A stretch of 64,000 nt of DNA, from NCBI RefSeq assembly GCF_019578655.1, contig NC_063264.1, positions 21,971,688 to 22,035,687 of the forward strand, given 5' to 3'. Position numbers and translations under genes: made by a program. The stretch comes from Ricinus communis. Lineage: Eukaryota > Streptophyta > Magnoliopsida > Malpighiales > Euphorbiaceae. Below are positions 49,601-60,482 of this stretch, piece after piece. The notes under the pieces are model-generated. The model did not search any database, had not been told where the DNA came from, and saw only the letters and a program-made list of their open reading frames with translations. Position 1 is the first letter of the stretch; every line of letters begins with the position of its first letter.

Positions 49601-50184
49601 AAATAAATTTCATTTTATGGTACTTTTAAAAGTAAAAAAGAAAAGAATTTGATCCTGTCCACCTGTTGGACTCGTGGGTTCTGTATGCCAGTCCAACAAG
49701 CGGACATGACCAAAAATCTTTTGTTTTTTTGCTTTTCAAATTAACATAGTATTTCTTGAGTAGCTGGTTTAGCTAGTGTGTATTGATGCAGTACTAACTG
49801 AAACAATTATTCTGAAAACAAATAAATAAATAAAAGAAAAAAATAAATATAACCGTTTTATACACTTAACCTTTCACAGGCAAATACTGATATCACTCAT
49901 TTTTTTTCCTTTTCTCAAATTTTTATCTCCATTTTTCTCTTTCGTTTTGTTGTTCCTTCTTTCATTTCTATCTTTCTTCACTTCTTTCAATTTTTCTCTT
50001 TCTTTCTTTCTTTTTTATTAAGTGTTTTTCTTTCTCGATCGATGTAGAACATCTTCTTTTAATGAGATTGAAATCTTTTTTCATTTTTGACTTTAAAAAA
50101 ATAACAATTATATGTATAATATTTTTCTAAATATTTATATTATTTAAAAGACTTTTAGTAGCCTTTCAACTAACTACTTACATA
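46615..50184. other. Intergenic, AT-rich, no supported gene
   Basis: 46615-46860 is the upstream region of the DUF1685 gene. A less AT-rich patch at 47975-48125 has no ORF. At 48409-48427 and 48435-48452 GGTTGGATTAAACCCAAC occurs twice and is itself an imperfect palindrome. 49900-50050 is CT-rich. No coding or RNA gene is visible. Confidence 0.6.
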
Positions 50185-50374
50185 GTCGTGATATATGGCG
50201 AGTTGTAGTATCGCTAATATATATTCAATCGTTGAATGACACCAATCTGATAGAGTTTTAAGGCAATTTGATTTAAAACAACCAATCTCTAATTTGCCAC
50301 AACAAACTGAGGCATTACACTTTGTCGTGTTACATAATACTATTCATGTCAACTGGGTAGAGCGGCATTCTAGA
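50185..50374 (+). pseudogene. Plant mobile domain (PMD) gene remnant, part 1
   Basis: Plus-strand translation with one shift gives IWRVVVSLIYIQS, then DRVLRQFDLKQPIS (50249-50290) and HVNWVERH (50345-50368). This is the C-terminal part of the plant mobile domain seen in MAIN-like and PP7-long-form proteins and in many transposon-associated genes. A stop replaces Trp just before the HQSDRV motif. The sequence is cut at 50374 by a hAT-type element. The reading frame continues at 52087 if the element and one duplication are ignored, so this was one gene or domesticated/transposon ORF. Confidence 0.7.
50367..50374. repeat. 8 bp target-site duplication ATTCTAGA, left copy
   Basis: It is repeated at 52079-52086; 8 bp is the size made by hAT transposases. 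Confidence 0.9.
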
Positions 50375-52078
50375 TAGGGCTGAGCATGGATCTTGGTGAT
50401 TCCCGCCCGAACCGAATAACCGTACCGAAAAGTACCAGAACCGAAAAAACCGAAAATTTTTATAACCGAATTAAACCGATCCGAATTTTTTTACTATTAC
50501 GGTATGGTCGGTTCTTTAGTAAAAACCGTCATGAATGCAGAGCGAACCGATCCGTCTTGTAATGATCCCGGACCAAACTGTAGAACCAAATTTTTACAAA
50601 TATTTATAAATAATTATTTATATTATATAAAAAATACATATATTAAAAAAATAATACATATACTCTATAAAAAATTATTTTATATTTATCATTTATATAA
50701 TTCAAGCAATTGTTATCGAAATATAAAAAATAATACATATTAAAAATAACTATAATATTATAATATACTTTATACTCTATAAAAAATATAAGTTATATAT
50801 ATTAATATGTCACATAGTATATTGATACTAGTAATCTAGTATACATACTATAATACTAGATTTGAAATTTATTTATTATATAGAAATTTTTGACAAGTTA
50901 ATTAAAAATTACTTAATTTAATAAAAAATTATATAAATTAGTAAAATTATAAAAAATATTATTATATAAATATAATATTATTTACATTATATTTATTAAT
51001 AAATTAATTTTTAATTATATAATATTTTTATTTTAAGAATAATAATATTAATTATACTAAAAGTATTAATTTATATAAATATTAAAATTAAGAAATAAAT
51101 ATTTTAAAAATAATTTTTATATTATTATACTAATAAAACTTAAAAAATTAAATATTTAGAAATAATTAATTTATTAACTTTTAAAATATTATAAATTAAT
51201 ATTAAAATATAAAAAAATATATTAAATTATATTTATAAATTTAATTTTTTTTTTGAAAATGATCAAACAAAACTTGAGAAAATTTTATCAAAATATCTTT
51301 TAACAATATAGAAGTTCTTTACTTTCTACAACAGCGGAGGTCCTCATTTGTTGTCAAGATTGACTTAGAAGTTCAAATAAACTTATCCAACTAGAAGAAT
51401 CAATAGAGGATATTGAAAGCATAGAATCAGGTAAAATTTCTTTACTTCTTACATATGTTTGTTTATTGTTGATGCTGTTAAGTCTTATTGACGTAATTTT
51501 TTACTTTTATTGTAGGAATTATTCAAGATCCTGAGATTGGTGAGTCCCTTATGCCAAGATTAAATGTAGAGTGCTAATTTTGAGGGGAGGTAATAACATT
51601 CCTTTGCTAATTTTAGACATGTATTTTAGTACTACATAAAGTTTGTAAATTTATTTATTTTAATGATTGCCATTTGTAAAATATTTTTATGCTTGCAGTA
51701 ATATATATTTTAATAGTTTGTATTTGAATGTTAAATGAATTATTGTATTTGCAAGTGACTGAATTACGAAACAGGTTGTTTAAGAATGTGATTGCAATTT
51801 TAATTTAGATTTTCATGCTACTTTTTTTAGGTTGGTAATCATATTTTCTCTAAATGCATTTGATTAAAGATGAGATTAAAGTTATATTTTTTAAATTTAT
51901 TAGAACCTAAAATAGCACCGAATCGAACTGTATTGAACCGTAAAATTGGTACAATACGGTATTTGATCCTTTTATGTTTGGTACGGTACTGGTACCTTCA
52001 ATTTTAAAATAACCGAGGTTTGGTATGGTACTGGTGATTTATAAATAACCGAATTGGACCGATCCATGCTCAGCCCTA
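50375..52078. mobile_element. hAT-type DNA element, 1704 bp, non-autonomous
   Basis: Terminal inverted repeats TAGGGCTGAGCATGGATC and GATCCATGCTCAGCCCTA are perfect over 18 bases and are flanked by an 8 bp duplication. Subterminal regions are packed with ACCGAA/TTCGGT words (50410-50550 and 51910-52070), as is common for hAT transposase binding. There is no transposase ORF. A short less AT-rich patch at 51320-51590 (with possible splice sites near 51430 and 51514) may be the remains of a hAT C-terminal exon or captured host DNA; I cannot decide. Confidence 0.9.
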
Positions 52079-52086
52079 ATTCTAGA
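52079..52086. repeat. 8 bp target-site duplication ATTCTAGA, right copy
   Basis: This matches 50367-50374. Confidence 0.9.
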
Positions 52087-52395
52087 TGGGTCAAAATATA
52101 CAATAATAGAGCTCATTGGATAGTTAACAAGACACTATCAGATGGACATGGAGTAGTATCGACGTGTCACACGTAGGTGGATCTCATGCCGAGGTGCTGC
52201 AATCAGAGCATCGGTCAGTTAACCTTACCTTCATTTTATAATTGTATGCATATATCTGCAATACTATTATTTATTATTCTTTTCATAACTTTTGTCTAGG
52301 CTGATGCACTTGAGCATATTGGGATGACAAACTCCATCGACACCGCACATCGACTTGTTAGAAGTTCTCAAGGGGCACTAAATAAGGATAGACGT
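52087..52395 (+). pseudogene. PMD gene remnant, part 2
   Basis: It continues RWVKIYNNRAHWIVN directly from part 1. After a one-base shift it reads RRVTRRWISCRGAAI (52160-52204), the end of the mobile domain. A probable intron 52214-52299 (GT-AG, TTTTGTCTAG acceptor) leads to ADALEHIGMTNSID and RLVRSSQGALNKDRR, the usual helical tail of these proteins. A solo LTR with duplication GACGT cuts it at 52395. Confidence 0.72.
52391..52395. repeat. Target-site duplication GACGT, left copy
   Basis: GACGT precedes TGTAATACCC and recurs at 63738-63742, 11.3 kb away, which shows that everything between is one interrupted LTR. Confidence 0.88.
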
Positions 52396-52652
52396 TGTAA
52401 TACCCGAAATTTTCCTTTAATAATGACTATATTAATAATAATTAATAAATAGATTTTTATTTAAATTAATTTTACTTTATTTTTATTTGGTTTAATTTGA
52501 AATGATTTAAAGAAAATTTTAATGTTAGACAATTAAATGAGTTATTTTTCTATACCCAATTAGTTGGATCTTTAAGAAATTAATTAAGTAAATTATTTGA
52601 AAAATAAATTATATTTTGGTTATTCAAATCTTTTCCAAATATATATATATAT
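52396..52652 (+). mobile_element. Solo LTR family copy, left part
   Basis: It starts TGTAATACCCGAAATTTTCC, the reverse complement of the end of the LTRs at 4743 and 28909, so this copy is plus-sense. Homology runs to TTTCCAAATATATATATATA, where EPRV-C begins. The LTR resumes at 61293 inside the same AT-repeat stretch; the two parts total about 2.7 kb, equal to the solo LTR at 2060-4743. Confidence 0.88.
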
Positions 52653-53505
52653 AAGAATGCTGAGCTTCTCAGTAATCTAACCTGCAAAAAACTTTGCAAC
52701 TTCCAAGCTTATAAAGACACATTCCTGACCAGAGTCATGCTTAGGGAAGATTCAAACCAACCTTTCTGGAAAGAAAAATTCTTAGCTGGTTTACCTAAGA
52801 TACTAGGTGAAAGGGTTAGGAATACCATAAGAGAAGCTCATAATGACCAGATCCCTTATGATTTCTACACTTATGGCGAATTAGTTAGCCTTATTTAGAA
52901 GGAAGGATTAAAAATTTGCCATGACCTTAAACTCCAAAGACAGCTCAAATGGGAAATGAAGAAGACTAGACAAGAGCTAGGTAGCTTTTGTAACCAATTT
53001 GAGTATAATCCCATAGAACATTCCCCTACCTGCAAAGAAAAATGCAAAGAAGATTTTTCTAAACCTTTTAAGAAAAAACGTTTTTCCAAAAATAGGAAAG
53101 TGTCCAAAAACATAGAGAATTTCTACAAAAGACCATCCTCTTCTAAATTTCCAAAATAAAATTCAAAAAAAGATTTTAGCAAAATTACTTGCTACAAATG
53201 TGGGAAAAATGGACACATTTCAAAGTATTGCAAGTTTTCTAAAAAACTTCATGAGCTCCAAATAGAAGAAGAAATTTTGAGCAAAATTTCAGCTCTTCTA
53301 GTTGATTCCTCTGAATTAGAATTTTCAAATAACAAGGAAGAGTTTCAAATTGATGAAATTAAAACATCTTTTGATTATTCTGAATCGGAATCATATGATA
53401 TTCCAAAAAATATTAATATGGTCACTAGGCAACAAGAAGCTCTTCTTGAAGTCGTCAAGCATATTAATGACCCTCAAATTCAAAAACAAGTTTTGAAGAA
53501 ATTCT
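52653..53505 (+). pseudogene. EPRV-C capsid C-terminus and zinc knuckle
   Basis: The virus sequence starts mid-gene at AAGAATGCTGAGC, corresponding to 30970 in EPRV-B. It contains LAGLPKILGERVRNTI, a CAG-to-TAG type stop at about 52897, the basic region and the CCHC knuckle CYKCGKNGHISKYC near 53190-53233. A frame change near 53275 and another near 53500 separate it from the protease part. Confidence 0.85.
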
Positions 53506-54125
53506 AAAAACTGAAACCCTCATCCCTTCTTCTAGTAAGAACACCTATGATCATACTATGATCTTAGAAAAATGGAAAAGGCTAAAGAACCCTCTCCCTA
53601 CTATCCAAGAACTTCAAAAAGAAATTAAAACCATTAAAACAGAACTCAAAGAATTGAAAGAAAAACAACAAAATGATTCTGTTTTGCTCCAAAGCTTGAT
53701 TCTTAAACAAAATAGTGATTCTGATTCTGGAGAAGAAAATGATTTTCAAAACCTTGAGGTTTCTGAAAATATCCCAGAAAACTTCATTAATGTTTTTATT
53801 CTTACAAAGGATTTACAACAAACTGTTATTTTGGGAACCCCTTTTATCAATTTAATTACTCCTTTCAAAGTAACTACTGCTGGTATCATTTTTAAAGCTA
53901 AAGATTCAAAGATTGTTTTTCCTTTTTTAGAAAATCCCAAGAAAAGAAATCTCAATCTTATAAAAGCTCACTCAATTTATAATTTTGAGATAAATACTTT
54001 AATTAAAGGAAAACAAACCCAGCTTTTCATCTAAAACAAGATATGAGTTTAAAAAGAATCCAAAGCCAATTGCAAAATGAATTTGTCCAAAGAAAAATTT
54101 CTGATTTACAAAAGAAAATCGAAAA
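53506..54125 (+). pseudogene. EPRV-C protease region lacking its active site
   Basis: The 158-codon frame 53558-54034 passes directly from NIPENFINV to FILTKDLQQTVILGTPF. In EPRV-A and EPRV-B these are separated by about 250 bases that hold the DTGADLNC catalytic motif. The loss is in frame. Without the Asp the protease would be inactive. A stop replaces a His codon near 54031. Confidence 0.83.
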
Positions 54126-55505
54126 AGAAGTTTGTTCTGATCTTCCTAATATTTTTTGAAAAAGAAAACAACATATGGTGGATTTACCATATAAAAAAGA
54201 TTTTAGTGAAAAATAAATTCCTACCAAAGCTAGGCCTATCCAAATGAATGAAGCTCTTGAAAGACATTATAGAATAGAAATAAAAGATTTAGAACAAAAG
54301 GGTTAATTACCAAATCCAGATCCCCCTGGTCGTATGCAGCCTTCTATGTCAACAAAAATAGTAAAATAGAAAGGGGAACACCTAGATTAGTAATTAACTA
54401 CAAACCTTTGAATAAAGCTCTAAAGTGGATTAGATACCCTATTTCAAACAAAAAATATCTTCTTCAAAAACTTCATTCTGCTTTTATTTTTTCAAAGTTT
54501 GATATGAAATCAGGATTTTGGCAAATCCATATTCATCCTAAAGATCGGTACAAAACAACATTTACAATTTCATTTAACCAGTACGAATGGAATATGATGC
54601 TTTTTGGATTAAAAAATACTCTTTCTGAATTCCAAAAAATTATGAATGATATTTTTAATCCTTATTCAAAGTTTTGCATTGTATACATCGATGATGTATT
54701 AATCTTTTCAAATTTTCTAGAGCAACATTTCAAACATTTGGAGATATTTTTCTATGTTGTTAAGAAAAATAGTTTAGTTGTTTCAAAGTCCAAGGTATCT
54801 TTATTCCAAATGAAAATTAGATTTCTTAGACACTACATCTCCCAGGGAACCATCACCCCAATTGAAAGATCTCTAGCTTTTACTTCAAAATTTTCAGATA
54901 AAATTTTGGAAAAATCTCAATTGCAAAGGTTCCTTGGCAGTTTTAATTATGTCATGGATTTTTATCCAAATTGAAACTGTTTAGCAAAACCCCTCCATGA
55001 TAGATTAAAGAAAAATCCCCCTGCATGGGCTGATGAGCATACAAAGATTGTCCAAAGTGTTAAAAAGTAAGTTTCTGAAATTCCATGTTTACATCTAGCT
55101 GATCCATCTGCATTCAAATTTTTTGAAACTGATGCATCAAATTTAGATTATGGTGGAATTCTCAAACAAGTTCAAAACAAAAAAGAATGCATTGTGCAGT
55201 TTACTTCTGCACACTGGAATGATACTCAAAAGAATTATTCAACTATCAAAAAAGAAATTCTTTCGATAGTATTATGCATTTCAAAATTTCAAAGTGACTT
55301 TTTAAATCAAAAAATTTCTTTTAAGGATTGATTGTAAATCCGCGAAAGAAGTATTGCAAAAAGATGTTCAAAATATAGCTTCAAAACAGATTTTTGCCAG
55401 ATGGCAAGCCATTCTTTTCGTTTTTGATTTTGAAATCGAATACATAAGAGGATACTCGAATTCAATTCCAGACTTTCAAACCAAAAAGTTCCTTCAAAAA
55501 TAGGA
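54126..55505 (+). pseudogene. EPRV-C reverse transcriptase and RNase H
   Basis: The 188-codon open stretch 54408-54974 includes FDMKSGFWQIHIHPKDRY and the catalytic YIDD at 54684-54695. A stop at 54973 and later stops (about 55067, 55328, 55501), some at sites where EPRV-B has CAA or CAG, break the connection and RNase H. One extra base in an A run near 55312 shifts the RNase H frame. The end is the same DF-LT-EF tail as in the other copies, with ORF2 10 bases on. Confidence 0.87.
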
Positions 55506-55511
55506 GTGACA

Positions 55512-56979
55512 ATGCCGAGAAAATCGAGAGCAAAAGACAAAGAAGAAAAGCCAACAGCAAATACAAAAGCTTTTCAAAGTCCAAAAAAGGAGATTTTACC
55601 CTCCTATTCAAAGTCTATCAGAACCTGGACTGAGATCATCCAGGAAGAAATAGGCAAAAGCAAAGAAGACCCGGTCCAAAAGCAATTCCAAATTCAGGAG
55701 TGGCTTGCACAGCAAACTCCCGAGTTTTTAAAGATGGTCGAAGAATATTCAAAGAAAGTACCCATGGTTGAAGTCCAGCCAGAAATTTCTCCAAAGTCAT
55801 TCTCCTCTTCAAACAAAGGTAAAGGTATACTCTCTATCCCTTTTTCAAAACCTGAGATAATAATTTTCCCTCAAAACCTATCTCAAAACTCTCAAAGTAT
55901 TTCAAGGCCTAACTCACAAGAAATAGTTTTGTCTCAAACAAAACTTTTCAAAACCAATGAATATGTAGAAAAGCAAAACTTTTAAAGCATTTTAACTATT
56001 GAGGAAGGATTCTGTACAGAAAGCCCCTCAAAACTAGTTTCAAAAGTTTTTCCTCTAGGATGGTACTTTAAACCCTGGAATAAAATAAAACTACAATCTT
56101 ATTACCAGCCTATCCTAGAGGTAACTGGTTCTGCAAAATTTAAACACTTCAAAAAGTATAAAGACCACAAAGACCTAGCATATTCCACATGCATCATCCA
56201 AATAATCCTTCACCCTTCAGATTGGGAAATGGATTTACACTCGCCAAGATCTTTTCCAATCTCCCTTCAAAACACCTACCCTTCAAGCCTAAATACAACT
56301 TTCAACTATTGGGATTACCAACAAGCTTGGTTTAATACCTTTCTTTTACAAAATGAAGGACAAAGCTATTCTTGGCTTTTTCTACTTCGACACAAGCACA
56401 ATCCAAACTTTCAAAATCCCATATTGGTTTAAACAATGGTGGAATTATTATGGCAACGTTTCAGAAACCATAATCCCAGAAGTTCTTCCTTTGTTTAATC
56501 TATTCAAAGCTCACTACAAACCCAACAAAATAGAAAGATGTTTTTCTCCTTTACTTCTATTTTGTTCAAACATCTTCCTCCCATGGGTATGTGTGTGGTA
56601 TTTCCATTTCAACCAAGCAGCAGATGGAGAAATCATCCTTACCCGAAGATTTAAAGTTAAATGGTGGGATAAATTCAACCACCAAGAAAAACTATCTCAA
56701 AAGATGGTACAAAGTTTTCTTATAAAAAATAGCTTCTTGCCAGCTCCCAAAGAACAAACTACCTTCCTCGCACAGAAGTCTTTCATTATTCAAAAGCTAG
56801 CGGCGGCTCAAACAGAAGAAGATTTCTTATAATTGATCAAACAGTTGTCAGAGACCGCATCATCAAAAGGAAAATCTAAAGCTTTATCTTCCTCTTCCAG
56901 CACTAGCTCAGCAGCAATTGATCTAGATGGTTACTCGAACGAAGATGACTGTTTTGGGATATTTAGGTCCATCAAATAA
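55512..56979 (+). pseudogene. EPRV-C ORF2
   Basis: ORF2 runs from ATG 55512 (MPRKSRAKDKEEK) to TAA 56977-56979, about 489 codons, in three open parts. The first stop (about 55983) is TAA where EPRV-A has CAA; a frame shift lies near 56385 and another stop at 56830. Aromatic motifs PYWFKQWWNYYGN, VCVWYFHFNQAADG and FKVKWWDKF are all present. It is the most complete copy of this ORF here. The product is of unknown function in florendovirus-type viruses. Confidence 0.82.
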
Positions 56980-57720
56980 TATCTTTATAAAGCCCTTGGG
57001 TTGAAAACCAGAAATGATAGCCCAAAATTATTCTGCATTAGGCCAAATACCCAATAAAAACAAAGTCTTTTCAAAAAAAGAGAAAAAAGACAAAAGACTC
57101 TGCACCGTTGCTTTTTTAAAGAAAATGATGAAGATTCCTCAATAATGAAGCATGGCAGACAATTCCTGCTAAAGACGTGGAGCCCCTCACTCCATTATCG
57201 AAAGCATCCAAAAGACGTGGAGTCCCTCACTCCATTATCAAGAGCATCCAAAGCAAGAATTATTGAGACTCAAGGCTGAAGACCTCTATAAATAGAGGAG
57301 CTACCAAAGAAGAAGGCAGACTGAAAAAATCACAAAAAAACATAAGAAATATAGTGAGAAAAGACAGTGTGAGCCAAAGAGTGATAGTGAGAAACCACCT
57401 TCCTCTTGTATTCAACTACTCTTATAAGTTATATTTCTTTGTTTAAAGCTTTCATTTCAAAGTTTGTAAATTTATTTATCAATAAGAGTTTGTAATTTTC
57501 ATTCTACATTCTTCATTATAGTCTTTAACAAGTGTATGCTATGTGCTTGCCTCGTCTGAGGATCCTGCACACCAGAAACTTGTTAGTCTCTCCTTGGGAG
57601 TTTGTAATTTTCATTCTATATTCTTGAGTATAGTCTTTAACAAGTGTATGCTCTGTGCTTACCTCGTCTGAGGATCCTGCACACCAGAAACTTGTTAGTC
57701 TCTCATTGGTATTAGAGCCA
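56980..57720 (+). promoter_or_regulatory. EPRV-C promoter, leader and PBS
   Basis: This region has a 40 bp tandem duplication carrying GACGTGGAG (57171-57250), a TATA box CTCTATAAATAG (57284-57295), GA/CT-rich leader, a 112 bp tandem duplication (57486-57597 and 57598-57709) and the PBS TGGTATTAGAGC (57707-57718, one change from the iMet complement). The first leader copy ends TCCTTGG, at the PBS boundary. Promoter function is inferred from layout. Confidence 0.75.
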
Positions 57721-57907
57721 ACAGGGTTCCTAGGAAGAGAAGGTTATTTACATATAAGAGATTTTAAAATTATTTTAAACTGCATCATATCTCTACTAAA
57801 CAAACTTGTTCATTTATGCACAGTAGTAAGTCCCGTCTGATTTAAGGCCAGTACATCTGGTGGCTTGGTCCACGTTTGTTTAGAAAGTTATTTTAATTTA
57901 TTTTAAA

Positions 57908-59090
57908 ATGAATTTAGAACCTTTTTTCTGTAGATCTTCTTCTTTTTCAAACTCTTCTACCTCTGAGTCTTCAAGGTCTAAAAGATTAGTAAATAGTGAG
58001 AAAATCATTATTGAAGATTTTTCAAAGCATATTGATGATTGGAAAATATCCAAGATTCAAAAGAATCAAATCTATGAGTTTTCAAAGTTTCCTATCTTCA
58101 AAACTGAAGAAAGAGATATTCAAATTTCTAAGCCTTTTGAAGAAATCTATCTTTTGAATCCAAAAACCCTTAAGAAACATAAAGATAAAGCCTACAAATA
58201 CATCTACATAGGCCTTGTCTAGGTAGGAATAAAATTCCTTACCAGAGAAGGTTTAGATACTTCCATCTTAGCAGTCCTTAGAGATGCTAGGTTTATAAAT
58301 TTCTATGATTCTTTATTAGGTACTGTTGAGTCAAGCCTTAATAAAGGACCAATTTCTTTCAATTGTTTTCCAAATATTACAATTTCTTTAATGACAAAAA
58401 TGTTTTAAAGAGCATTGTTCTCCAAATAAAAATACATTACAAAGCCATGATTTCTGCTTTTGGTTCGAAACACAAACTCTATTCACCAAAAGGAGAAACC
58501 TTATTCCTACAAACAGATCTTTCTAAATCCAATGCAACTATTCCAAAAACTATTCAATGGAAAGATATCACTCTTCCAGAAGAATGGATCCTTGAAGGTG
58601 CAATCCAACCTAAATCACCAAAGCAGACAGAACCAAATACCAATCTCAGAAACATAACCCAGTTTCTAGATGGGAAAGTCAAGCTTACATTCAACAGGAA
58701 ATTAACTTTTTCTAGATTTTCTGATGATGATTCTTCAACCTCGACCAAAGATATTGGAAGGGTATCAAAAATACCTTCTGTTATTTATGCCCCTTACAAA
58801 GAACCAACTCCATCACAAACACAACCAAGATTTTCAACATCTGATATACCAAGCTCAAACACCATATTACAAAGTGTTGATTACCAAAGCAATATCGATA
58901 GACCTGTTTACAATGAACTAAAGAAGGATGATGATGTAGAGATCGTCTCTGCCCCCTCTTCACCATCACCATCTGCAATAACCCAAAATCTAGAAGCAGA
59001 AATCAACATGATTTCAAAAGATTTTCAGATCAATAAAAAGTTTTTACATGAAGATTTCTATTCAAAGAAAAACCATTCCAAAAAATTTTA
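57908..59090 (+). pseudogene. EPRV-C movement protein (30K superfamily)
   Basis: From ATG 57908 (MNLEPFFCRSSSFS) the frame is open to a TAG at 58220, inside the conserved IYIGLV motif, and then continues with FLTREGLDTSILAVLRDAR and LNKGPISFNCFPNITISL, the core of caulimovirid 30K movement proteins, which modify plasmodesmata. A frame change occurs near 58370. The frame 58363-59091 covers the C-terminal part (KTIQWKDITLPEEWIL) and a Ser/Pro-rich linker. This is the only movement core in the window; EPRV-B has lost it. Not functional because of the stop and shift. Confidence 0.83.
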
Positions 59091-60245
59091 ATTTTTTAAA
59101 TATTTTCTAAAAGAAAAGGGCAGTATCCAAGAAGGATACTACCAATTTTTCATACAAAACAGAATCTAAATAAAATTCTTTGATTGGTTTCAGATTTATT
59201 GCAAAGAAAATAGTATTTTTTATCCTTTCAAAGAAAAACTCATTAGTCCTGTTATTGTAAGGAACAAGACTCCAGAGTGGAAGGTCGGAGAAAATCAAAC
59301 CATCCAGTCTGAACATCCTCCCCTTAGGAACATAACAATTTCTTATGGAGAGAACGAAATCAAAGCCGCACCTTACAAATTAGTAGGAGAAGAGCTTGAG
59401 AAAAATGTCAAGAATATTGTTCAGCAGAACAATTTCTCAAACACCTATCTTAATACAATAGGAAAACAGCTTGTTAGGATAGAAAGCTAAATTCAAAAAC
59501 CTCCTACAATCTTCACCTCTCCAATTCCCAACACTGGTCATCCAAGAAAGATAAGCCAAACAGAAAAGCTCAAAAACCCAGTCTTCAAACCCTACCAGAT
59601 CTCAAAGCCTAGTCAAGACCAATTTCATAAGCAAACCGAGTTTGCTAGACCAGTCAGGGAACAACTTAGCAAATTAGTCACTTTCGAGTCCTCCAGAAAC
59701 CTAGTACCTGATACCCCTCAAAGTAGTAGAAATATCAGTGCTATAGATCAAGCCCAAAGCAATGAATCCAATGATTCAGAGCTTGAAAGTATCACTGAAA
59801 AACCCTCCAACATCAACAGATTGGGATGGCAAGCCCCTAGATTGACTTGGCATACTTCTAGGAATACTGCCCCAGATTTAGGTATAGAAAATAGAAATAA
59901 TATCCTCACCCAATCTAGGTTCAATGCTTCCTCCGTCTATGAATGGAATATAGATGGAATGTCGGAGTACAACACTCTTGGTCTCTTACAACAGATGACC
60001 ATGGCAGCTAATGCCTACAGAACCCAAAGCGGTACCTCCGACAGAGCTATAGCTGAGCTCCTTATAGCTGGTTTTTCTGGCCAGCTTAAAGGATGGTGGG
60101 ATTACCATCTCACCCAAACACAGCAGCTCCAAATCCTAGGTGCCATCCAAACCACCATAGAAGGGACCCCCATCTTAGATGAGCTAGAAAATCCTATTGA
60201 GGATGCTGTGTCAACCTTAACCTTGACGATTTCCCTCCATCATTC
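59091..60245 (+). pseudogene. EPRV-C second capsid-region segment
   Basis: It continues from the movement protein through a linker (stops at about 59090, 59168 and 59489) to the capsid part, open at 59821-60249 with QQMTMAANAY and GQLKGWWDYHLTQ. It stops at about 60240, where the same sequence turns back on the other strand. Together with 52653-53505 this shows the locus holds slightly more than one genome length, starting and ending in the capsid gene. Confidence 0.85.
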
Positions 60246-60482
60246 CTAGCTCATCTAAGATGGGGGTCCCTTCTATGGTGGTTTGGATGGCACCTAGGAT
60301 TTGGAGCTGCTGTGTTTGGGTGAGATGGCAATCCCATCATCCTTGGCCAGAAAAACCAGCTATAAGGAGCTCAGCTATAACTCTATCGGAGGTACCGCTT
60401 TGGGTTTTGTAGGCATTAGCTGCCATGGCCATCTTTTGTAAGAGACCAAGAATGTTGTACTCCGACATTCTATCTATATTCC
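59944..60482. repeat. Viral inverted repeat, arms about 240 bp, spacer about 50 bp
   Basis: Plus-strand 59944-60194 (GGAATATAGAT to GATGAGCTAG) recurs as its reverse complement at 60245-60482, with few mismatches and a roughly 9-base gap in the right arm near 60340. A transcript through it could fold into a long hairpin. Confidence 0.88.
60246..60482 (-). pseudogene. EPRV-C inverted capsid fragment
   Basis: This is the right arm of the inverted repeat; it encodes the same capsid segment on the minus strand with a small deletion that shifts frame. It joins movement-protein 5' sequence at about 60482. Confidence 0.82.

Noticed and set aside
54408..54974. A functional viral reverse transcriptase
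   Set aside because: The frame ends in a stop before RNase H, and upstream and downstream parts are broken; it is a relic.
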